From: Cyanobium sp. Prado107 | GTDB taxonomy: Bacteria; Cyanobacteriota; Cyanobacteriia; PCC-6307; Cyanobiaceae | Assembly (NCBI GenBank): GCA_025454305.1 | Contig: JALOOQ010000015.1 | Coordinates: forward strand, 1 to 33,354 | Length of the DNA stretch: 33,354 bases | Direction of reading: 5' to 3' | Shown: in pieces, positions 18,861-25,940 of the stretch | Layout of the letters: every line of letters starts with the position of its first letter | Position numbering within the stretch: position 1 is the stretch's first letter | Translations under genes and position numbers: made by a program | Notes under the pieces: model-generated | Told to the model about the DNA's origin: nothing | Seen by the model: only the letters and a program-made list of their open reading frames with translations | Database searches by the model: none

Positions 18861-18922
18861 GCCCGGGGACCGGCACCGGCGCGGCCATCCGACTCTCCGG
18901 CATCACCCCATGGCACCGTCCC

Positions 18923-20086
18923 ATGGTGGTGCTGGGGTTGATGAGCGGCACCAGTGCCGATGGCGTGGATGCGGTGCTGGTCCGCTTCGCCGGTGCCTGC
19001 CGGCGTCCCCGCTGGCAGATCCTCGCCAGCCGGTTCACGGCCTACCCGGACCCGGTGCGCCAGGAGCTGGTGGCGGTGGGCCAGGGGGCTCCCCGCACCT
19101 GCGCCGAGCTGCTGGATCTGGCCGAGGCCGTGACCGAAGTTCAGGCTGCCGCCGCCCGGGCCTGCGACCCGCGTGGCCAGGCGGAACTGGTGGGCTGCCA
19201 CGGCCAGACCGTCTGGCACCGTCCCCCCGGCGACCGTCGTCGCGGCGCCAGCTGGCAGCTGCTGCAGGCGCCCCTGCTGGCCCAGCTGCTGCAGCGGCCG
19301 GTGGTCCACGACCTGCGGGCAGCCGATCTGGCCCTGGGGGGACAGGGGGCACCCCTGGTGCCGGCGGCGGATGAGGCCCTGATCGGGCGCACCGGGGGCT
19401 GGCGGGCGCTCCTCAACCTGGGGGGCATCGCCAACCTCACCCTGATCCCGCCGGAACACGGACCCGATCGACGGCAACCGGTGCGCGGCTGGGACTGCGG
19501 CCCCGCCAACACGCTGCTGGATCTGGCCGTGGCCCGGTTCACCGACGGCCGGGAGCAGGTGGATGCCGGCGGAGCCTGGGCCAGCCGCGGACACCCCGAC
19601 GAGGCCACCCTGAACCAATGGCTGCTGGAGCCGTACTTCCAGCTGAGCGGTCCGAAGTCCACCGGCCGCGAGCTGTTCGGGGAGGCCGATCTGCAGCGCC
19701 GCCTGGACTGGCTCGAGCAGGCGGCCCGGCGACGCGGACAGGCCCTGGAACCCGCCGATGCCCTGGCCACCCTCACGGCCTTCAGCGCCGCCGTGGTGGC
19801 CCAGGACCTGTCCCGCGGCCCCCGGCCGGTGGAGCTGCTGGTGGCCGGCGGCGGCACCCGGAACCAGTGCCTGATGGACGAGCTGCGCCGGCGCTGCCGG
19901 GGCATGGCCGTGCGGCCCCTGGCGGAGCTGGGCATCGGCGAGTCGCAGCGGGAGGCCCTGGCCTTTGCCCTGCTGGCCTGGTGGCACCGGCATCGCCATC
20001 CCGGCAACGCCCCGGCGATCACGGGAGCCCGCCGTGCGGCGGTGCTCGGGGTGCAGGCCGAACCGACTCCAGAGGCCGGGGGCTAG
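18923..20086 (+). CDS. anmK: Anhydro-N-acetylmuramic acid kinase; longest ORF from 18857
   Basis: MVVLGLMSGTSADGVDAVLVRF, GCHGQTVWHRPP, LLNLGGIANLTLI, WDCGPANTLLD, LLVAGGGTRNQCLMDEL. Confidence 0.94.
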   Translation: MVVLGLMSGTSADGVDAVLVRFAGACRRPRWQILASRFTAYPDPVRQELVAVGQGAPRTCAELLDLAEAVTEVQAAAARACDPRGQAELVGCHGQTVWHRPPGDRRRGASWQLLQAPLLAQLLQRPVVHDLRAADLALGGQGAPLVPAADEALIGRTGGWRALLNLGGIANLTLIPPEHGPDRRQPVRGWDCGPANTLLDLAVARFTDGREQVDAGGAWASRGHPDEATLNQWLLEPYFQLSGPKSTGRELFGEADLQRRLDWLEQAARRRGQALEPADALATLTAFSAAVVAQDLSRGPRPVELLVAGGGTRNQCLMDELRRRCRGMAVRPLAELGIGESQREALAFALLAWWHRHRHPGNAPAITGARRAAVLGVQAEPTPEAGG

Positions 20087-20487
20087 TCCGGCCGCTGCAG
20101 GCGCAGACGCCTCGGCGCCCGCCTCAGTCGCCGGGTGCGCTGACGCTCCAGCTGCTGTCGGAAGCGATCGGCGGCGACGGCGTCCGCCGCGGCTGGGCCA
20201 GGTCCAAGCGACTGGGGCTGATGGGGCAGAGCCCGCCGCGCCTCGTGGCGCTCCACCCCCTGCTGAATCAGCACGCGGGCCATGTTGCTCACGGTTCTGG
20301 CCTCGGCGTCCGCCAGCTCGGCCAGGCGGCGGCAGAGGTCCTCCGGGAGAACCACCTGGATCCTGGGCGACTTGGGACGCCCGCTGGATGAGGTTTGCCG
20401 CGTGGCCACGCCGGGGTGCAGTCGGACAGCTTGGGCTGGAAGAACTGGGGCTGGAAGAACCGGAGAGGAGGGAGCTGGGTTGCTCAT
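20083..20487 (-). CDS. Ribbon-helix-helix (CopG/Arc-like) DNA-binding domain protein
   Basis: PRIQVVLPEDLCRRLAELADAEARTVSNMARVLIQQGVER matches the RHH pattern; likely start MSNPAPSSPVLP at 20487; converges on anmK with a 4-bp overlap. Confidence 0.7.
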   Translation of the reverse strand: MSNPAPSSPVLPAPVLPAQAVRLHPGVATRQTSSSGRPKSPRIQVVLPEDLCRRLAELADAEARTVSNMARVLIQQGVERHEARRALPHQPQSLGPGPAAADAVAADRFRQQLERQRTRRLRRAPRRLRLQRPD

Positions 20488-20513
20488 GGTTACCAGCCAG
20501 TCTAGTCGGATGC

Positions 20514-20532
20514 GCATGGGTAGTATCCATGC
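20514..20532. promoter_or_regulatory. Inverted repeat upstream of the RHH gene, candidate operator
   Basis: GCATGG-N7-CCATGC, 27 nt upstream of the likely start codon at 20487. Confidence 0.4.
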
Positions 20533-20700
20533 CTATGCTGCAGGCAGAGATCTCCTTGCAGTTCGTCCCGCCCAGCCCATCCCGTCCAGCTCGCGGCGAT
20601 CGAGATCCCCGCGTCCATTCCGGTGTGCCCGTCCCAGCCGGCCTGTCTCCAGGCCTTTCCAGCCGGGCCTGCCCGTCAGGTTTCAGCCCCGAGGTTCCCC

Positions 20701-20952
20701 ATGCCCAAGCGACGCACCCAGCGCACGACCGACCGCAGTGACGTACTCGTGTCGGCCGTGATCAGCACGTATCTGCTCACGCACCTCCACCATGTGCTGC
20801 AGCGCGCCGAATACGGCGCCCAGCAGGAGGGACGGACAGCCCTGGCCGCCAATTACGCCCAGCTGCGCAAGGTGCTGTGCCTCGACGCCCGCAGTATGGA
20901 GGACGCCTCCGCCAGCGGCACCCCGGTGAACGACAGCCCCCGTGCCGCCTGA
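20701..20952 (+). CDS. Small hypothetical protein
   Basis: MPKRRTQRTTDRSDVLVSAVISTYLLTHLHHVLQRAEYGAQQEGRTALAANYAQLRKVLCLDARSMEDASA; 83 aa, reads as real protein. Confidence 0.65.
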   Translation: MPKRRTQRTTDRSDVLVSAVISTYLLTHLHHVLQRAEYGAQQEGRTALAANYAQLRKVLCLDARSMEDASASGTPVNDSPRAA

Positions 20953-21075
20953 CTGACGGCCGCTGGGCAGCACGAAGCCCCGAGCGATGCCCAGTTCTGT
21001 GTTACGTCCTGCAGCCAGGGGCGGGGATCACCCATAGGGTTCGGTTCAGCAGATCCGTTCGGCAGGTCCGCCGTC

Positions 21076-21366
21076 ATGAGCACCAGCAGCCCCCAGCCCT
21101 CCACCGCTCCCGGCCCCGGCGCGACCGGGGAGGACTCAGCATCCAATGCCGCTGCGCTCTACAACCGCATCAGTGCCGACGCCGAACTCACCCAGGCCCT
21201 CTTTCGTCAGGCACTCCAGGATCCCGCTGGAGCGCTGGATCGCATCGTGACGCTCGGGGAGCACCTGGGGTTGCCGGTGAGCCGCGAGCAGGTGAAGGCC
21301 CATGTGGCCTCCCTGGAGGACCCGGCCAGCAAACAGTGGCTGCTCAAGGCCCGTGGCGGCCTCTGA
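21076..21366 (+). CDS. Small Nif11-like-domain protein
   Basis: LYNRISADAELTQALFRQALQDPAGALDRIVTLGEHLGLPVSREQVKAHV resembles the Nif11/nitrile hydratase leader-like pattern; no biosynthetic enzyme nearby. Confidence 0.6.
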   Translation: MSTSSPQPSTAPGPGATGEDSASNAAALYNRISADAELTQALFRQALQDPAGALDRIVTLGEHLGLPVSREQVKAHVASLEDPASKQWLLKARGGL

Positions 21367-21492
21367 GCGGGGCGATCGGGCCGGGCGGTTGAAACCTCCG
21401 CCCTGGGCCCAGCTGAAGAACAGCCAGTAGCTCACGATCGCCAGTCCAGCTGCCACCACCAGGGCAGCCACCTGCTCCAGGCGCTTGATCAT
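21136..21492 (-). CDS. Small single-TM membrane protein; C-terminal part antisense to the Nif11-like ORF
   Basis: MIKRLEQVAALVVAAGLAIVSYWLFFSWAQGGGFNRP is a plausible TM protein starting in the gap; the rest is antisense to 21076-21366. Confidence 0.5.
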   Translation of the reverse strand: MIKRLEQVAALVVAAGLAIVSYWLFFSWAQGGGFNRPARSPRSEAATGLEQPLFAGRVLQGGHMGLHLLAAHRQPQVLPERHDAIQRSSGILECLTKEGLGEFGVGTDAVVERSGIGC

Positions 21493-21618
21493 GGGGCGAC
21501 CGGCTGCAACTATCGGGAGTCTGCCGAACCGGGCTGCGCCCGGCCGCGGCCTTCATCCATCAGCAGAGATGATGAGGCAGACCGCCCGGCGGTCGTCCTG
21601 CAGCCCCCGTCCTCCCCC

Positions 21619-23321
21619 GTGCTCCGTCTCGAACGCATCGGCAAGATCTATCCCACCGGGGAGGTGCTGCGCGATGTCACCTGGGAGGTGAAGGCGGGCG
21701 ATCGCATCGGCCTTGTGGGGGTCAACGGCGCCGGCAAGTCCACCCAGCTGCGGATCATCGCCGGCCTGGAGGAACCCAGCAGCGGCACGGTGGTGAAGCA
21801 GGGCACACCACGCATCGCCTACCTGCAGCAGGAATTCGATGTCGATCCGGCGCGCACGGTGCGCGAGGAGCTGTTCCAGGCCTTCGGCGAGGCGGCGGTG
21901 GTGCTGCAGCGCAAGCACGCGGTGGAGCACGAGATGGCCGGCGAGAAGGCCGCCAGTGATCCCGACCACCTCGAGGAGCTGATCCACGAGCTGGGCCGGC
22001 TGCACGAGCGCTTCGAGGCCCTGCACGGCTACGAGCTCGACGCCCGCATCGACAAGCTGCTGCCCACGATCGGCTTCACGCCCGAGGGGGCCGAGCAGCT
22101 GGTGGCCGATTTTTCGGGGGGCTGGCAGATGCGCATCGCCCTGGGCAAGATCCTGCTCCAGGAGCCGGATCTGCTGCTGCTCGATGAGCCCACCAACCAC
22201 CTGGACGTGGAGACGATCCAGTGGCTGGAGGGCTACCTGCTGGAGCAGAGCGCCGCGATCGTGGTGATCAGCCACGACCGCACCTTCCTCGATCGGGTGT
22301 GCACCCAGATCGTGGAGACCGAGCGGGGCGTCTCGCGCACCTACCTGGGCAACTACAGCCAGCACCTGGAGCAGAAGGCCCTGGAGCGCGAGGCCTCCCA
22401 GGCCGCCTTCGAGCGCCAGCAGAAGGAGCTGGCCGCCCAGCAGGCCTACATCGACCGCTTCCGCGCCAGCGCCACCCGCTCCACCCAGGCCAAGAGCCGC
22501 GAGAAGCTGCTGGAGAAGGTGGAGCGGATCGAGGCGCCGAGGCGCCCCGCTCCGGCCGCCTGGTGGCCGACGTGAAGGACCTCACCCTCAGCTACGGCGA
22601 GCAGATCCTGTTTCTCGGGGCTGAGCTGGAGGTGGAGCGGGGCGACCGGATCGCCTTCGTGGGCCCCAATGGCGCCGGCAAATCCACCCTGCTGCGGCTG
22701 ATCATGGGGATCGAGCAGCCCGATGAGGGGCGGGCCGGCCTGGGGGAGCACAACGTGATCGCCGGCTACTTCGAGCAGAACCAGGCCGAGGCCCTCGATC
22801 TCAGCAAAACCGTGATCGACACGATCTTCGAGGTCGTGCCCGACTGGACCCAGACCCAGGTGCGCTCGCTGCTGGGCAGCTTCTGCTTCTCCAACGAGAG
22901 CGTGTTCAAGGAGGCAGGCAAGCTCTCCGGCGGCGAGAAGGCGCGCCTGGCCCTGGCCCTGATGCTGCTCAAGCCCTGCAACCTGCTGGTGCTCGATGAG
23001 CCCACCAACCACCTCGACATCCCCGCCAAGCAGATGCTCGAGGACGCCCTGATCGCCTACGAGGGCGCCGCCCTCCTGGTGAGCCACGACCGCTATTTCA
23101 TCAGCCGGGTGGCCAACAGGATCGTTGAGCTGCGCGACGGCGAGCTGGTGCTCTACCGCGGCGACTACGCCTACTACCAGGAGAAGAAGCAGGAGGAGGC
23201 TGAAGCCGCTCGGGCCGCTGCGGAGGCCGAGGCCCGGGCCGCGAAACGGCGGGCCGAGCGGGAGCGGCAGCGCCAGAAACAGGCGGCACGCCTGACGACC
23301 CGGCAGACGCCCGCCACCTGA
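21619..23321 (+). pseudogene. ABC-F family ATPase (Uup/EttA-like), split by a frameshift in the interdomain linker
   Basis: ORF 21619-22575 carries NBD1 (GVNGAGKSTQLRIIAG, LLLDEPTNHLDVETIQWLE). The same-strand, different-frame ORF ending at 23321 carries NBD2 (GPNGAGKSTLLRLIMG, LSGGEKARLALALML, LVLDEPTNHLDIPAKQMLE). The break coincides with tandem GAGGCGCC at 22531-22546. Confidence 0.9.
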
Positions 23322-23362
23322 AGCGGGGCTTGAGACGTGGAAACAAAGACAAACCCAAGGAG

Positions 23363-23395
23363 CTGTTGCAACCGCTACGCAACCCCTTGCAACAG
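23363..23395. promoter_or_regulatory. Perfect 9-bp inverted repeat upstream of a small gene
   Basis: CTGTTGCAA (23363-23371), 15-nt spacer, TTGCAACAG (23387-23395). Confidence 0.55.
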
Positions 23396-23437
23396 TTTGT
23401 AGCTTTACGGCGGTACACGACGACGCAGGAGCCCTCC

Positions 23438-23665
23438 ATGACCGAACCTCTCGCCCTCACCCTCGGCCAGCAGTTCGAGCTGGAGCGCATGAGCCGGGCC
23501 ATCGACGAGACAGCCGACCCGAAGGTGCTCCAGGGAATCGCGAAGCAGCTTCTGCAGGCCTGGCAAAGCCAGAAGGCGGCCACCCAGTGGGTGATGCGCC
23601 AGCAACTCGGCGCTCCCGCGACCCTGACCCGGAGCATGGGTGGTCAGTGGGATCAGGCAGCCTGA
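23438..23665 (+). CDS. Small helical protein with an NblA-like N-terminal motif
   Basis: MTEPLALTLGQQFELERMSRAIDETADPKVLQGIAKQLLQAWQSQKAATQWVMRQQLGAPATLTRSMGGQWDQAA; LTLxQQFxLE start and two-helix pattern. Confidence 0.7.
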   Translation: MTEPLALTLGQQFELERMSRAIDETADPKVLQGIAKQLLQAWQSQKAATQWVMRQQLGAPATLTRSMGGQWDQAA

Positions 23666-23684
23666 TCCCCCGCCCGGATCCCAG

Positions 23685-24848
23685 TCAGAGACTGCCGGAC
23701 AACTGAGCCGGCACAACGTCCAGGTTGAGCAGTGAACCCTGGCGGTTGACGCTGAGGCTCAGCCTTCCGCCCACTCCCACCCGCTCCACGGCAGCCACCA
23801 GCTGGGAGGGTTCCAGCATCGGCTGGCCATTGGCAGCCACCACGACATCTCCTTGACGCAGTCCCGCCCGCTGGGCCGGACTGTTCGCAGCTACCGAGGC
23901 CACACGCACCCCCCGATCCACGCCGGTGCCATCACCGGGACGGACCGCATCCAGGCCGATGCCGATGACCGGATGGCTCACCCGGCCACTGGCCACCAGC
24001 TGCCGGGCGATGTCGCGGGCCCGGTTGATCGGGATGGCGAATCCGAGTCCGGCTCCCGGGCCGGTCCGCACGAGCGTGTTGATGCCGACCACCTCACCAT
24101 CGGCGTTGAGCAGGGGCCCCCCCGAATTGCCGGGATTGATGGCGGCATCGGTCTGAATCAGATCCAGACGACGGTCGGTGATTCCCAGCTTTGCCGCGTT
24201 GCGGTTGAGATTGCTGATGATCCCCATGGTCACGGTGTTGTCCAGGCCGTAGGGATTGCCCACGGCGATGGCCCACTCACCCACTTCAAGGCGGTCGGAA
24301 TTGCCCAGGGGGGCCACCGGCCAGGGACCCGAGCCCTCGAGACGCACCACAGCCAGGTCGGTGAGCCGGTCCAGGCCCACCACGGTGCCGGCCACCCGGC
24401 GGCCATCCTGCAGGCCCACCGTCACCTTGTCGGTGCGTTCCACCACATGGGCGTTGGTGAGGATCAGACCATCCGGCTGGAAGATGAACCCGCTGCCCTG
24501 GCCGCGCTCGGTTCGCTGGGAGGGCCTGGGTTGGAGATTCTGCGGCAGTCCGAAGAACTGCCTGAAGAGTGGGTCATTGAGCATCGAGCTGGGAACCCCA
24601 CGCTGGCCGCTCACCGTCACGGTGCGCTCGGTGTCGATGGTCACCACCGCCGGGCTGGTTCGCCGCACGGCGGCGGCGACGAAGGACTGGCGGCCAAGGG
24701 CTGCGGCCACCGCGGGGGAAGACGGGGACGCCGCGATGGCCGCGGGAGTGGACGCCAGGGCCGCTGGAGCTCGGCTGAGACCTGCCAGCAGCAGGGGCAG
24801 CAGCAGCAGGCGCTTGCGGCCTGAAGCGAGATGACGGGGAACGGGCAT
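23685..24848 (-). CDS. HtrA/Deg-family serine protease with PDZ domain, exported
   Basis: [21 protein letters not shown] (His), [11 protein letters not shown] (Asp), [25 protein letters not shown] (Ser), C-terminal [32 protein letters not shown]. Confidence 0.96.
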   Translation of the reverse strand: MPVPRHLASGRKRLLLLPLLLAGLSRAPAALASTPAAIAASPSSPAVAAALGRQSFVAAAVRRTSPAVVTIDTERTVTVSGQRGVPSSMLNDPLFRQFFGLPQNLQPRPSQRTERGQGSGFIFQPDGLILTNAHVVERTDKVTVGLQDGRRVAGTVVGLDRLTDLAVVRLEGSGPWPVAPLGNSDRLEVGEWAIAVGNPYGLDNTVTMGIISNLNRNAAKLGITDRRLDLIQTDAAINPGNSGGPLLNADGEVVGINTLVRTGPGAGLGFAIPINRARDIARQLVASGRVSHPVIGIGLDAVRPGDGTGVDRGVRVASVAANSPAQRAGLRQGDVVVAANGQPMLEPSQLVAAVERVGVGGRLSLSVNRQGSLLNLDVVPAQLSGSL

Positions 24849-24993
24849 GACTGGAGGCGAAATGGCGCACCAGAGGAATGACTGGACCGTAACCAGTGGG
24901 GGCAGGGCGCAGAAAGGGGGGCGGACCGGCCCTTCTATCGCCCACTGACCCACCAGAGTCCCAGCCAGCCAGGGCCAGGACAGGGGGCCTATC

Positions 24994-25131
24994 ATGTACG
25001 AAGAAATATTTCAGGTCATGGACACATCCCGGCTTCTTCTGGCCTTCCTGGCCTTCGGCGCCGCCTGCACCACGCTCTGGGCCTGGATGCTCGCCACCGC
25101 ATCGAGCACTTCCGAGCAGGCCAGGCAATGA
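24994..25131 (+). CDS. Very small single-TM protein (45 aa, or 37 aa from ATG 25018)
   Basis: [45 protein letters not shown]; below the ORF-track size cutoff; one clear hydrophobic helix. Confidence 0.5.
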   Translation: MYEEIFQVMDTSRLLLAFLAFGAACTTLWAWMLATASSTSEQARQ

Positions 25132-25177
25132 TGGAGGCGTCGGCTGCCCATCCCGCCCCAGCAGCGGGCCCGAGGCC

Positions 25178-25474
25178 ATGAGTGCCCTCCTCTCCCAGAT
25201 CTTCCCCATCCTCTACGGCGTCTGTTTCCTGTTTCTCCTCTGGCAGGCGTTCAGGGTCATGGGCCAGGGTTTCCAGGCGGCCTCCCGCCCTGCGTCCCCC
25301 CCGTCCCTCGACACCCCCACCGCCAACCAGGCCGGACCTGGGGATCGCACCGGTCGGCTGACCATCCATCCGGAGCTGCTCGATGCGGAAGGCCAGCTCA
25401 CCCGCGAGGATCTCCTCACCGTGCGCTTCGGCAGCGATCAGGAGCGCTCCGCCCCTCCTGGAGATCCCTCCTGA
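25178..25474 (+). CDS. Small membrane-anchored protein, DUF2973-like
   Basis: MSALLSQIFPILYGVCFLFLLWQAFRVMG N-terminal TM and C-terminal HPELLDAEGQLTREDLLTVRF, as in cyanobacterial DUF2973 proteins. Confidence 0.65.
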   Translation: MSALLSQIFPILYGVCFLFLLWQAFRVMGQGFQAASRPASPPSLDTPTANQAGPGDRTGRLTIHPELLDAEGQLTREDLLTVRFGSDQERSAPPGDPS

Positions 25475-25540
25475 ATCCTGCCCGTCCCCTCCACTGAATA
25501 GGCTCGACGTCGAGTCCTTGAATCGAGGGAGACAACCGGC

Positions 25541-25924
25541 TTGGATCAACGCACGCGAATCGTGGCAGCAGTGCTGCGCAACCTGAAGCTGCCGCCCCGG
25601 TTTCGCCTCAAGCTGACCAAGGAGGACCCGGTTCGGCTTGAGCTCAGTCTCACTCCCGCCTACGGCAAGGCGCCGGTGCTGGTGGGGCTGCTCGAATCCC
25701 AGGATCTGGTGGCCCGCCGGGACCGGGAGGGACGCATCCCCCGGGATCTGCAGGGCACCTGGGACTGGACGGTGCGTCACGGCAAGGTGAGCACCGGCGG
25801 CTGGAATCCCTACCTCAAGGAAGCGCTGCAGACGATGTTCGAGACCGGCCTGCCCGCGATCGTCTACGAGGAGCTCACCGGCGAGGCTTACCACCCCGTG
25901 GACGGGGTGCGCCACGTGCGCTGA
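25541..25924 (+). CDS. Hypothetical protein
   Basis: RIVAAVLRNLKLPPRFRLKLTKEDPVRLELSLTPAYGKAPVLVGLLESQDLVARRD..., coding-like, between the DUF2973-like gene and hrpB. Confidence 0.7.
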   Translation: MDQRTRIVAAVLRNLKLPPRFRLKLTKEDPVRLELSLTPAYGKAPVLVGLLESQDLVARRDREGRIPRDLQGTWDWTVRHGKVSTGGWNPYLKEALQTMFETGLPAIVYEELTGEAYHPVDGVRHVR

Positions 25925-25940
25925 TCCGTCCTCCCCGGCC

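Noticed and set aside
18827-20530. 567-aa minus-strand ORF antisense to anmK
   Set aside because: Pro/Gly/Ala/Gln-rich low-complexity translation with no recognisable domain; anmK is strongly supported.
22531-22546. Programmed ribosomal frameshifting in the ABC-F gene
   Set aside because: No recognisable slippery heptamer at the break, and an exact 8-bp tandem repeat explains the frame change more simply.
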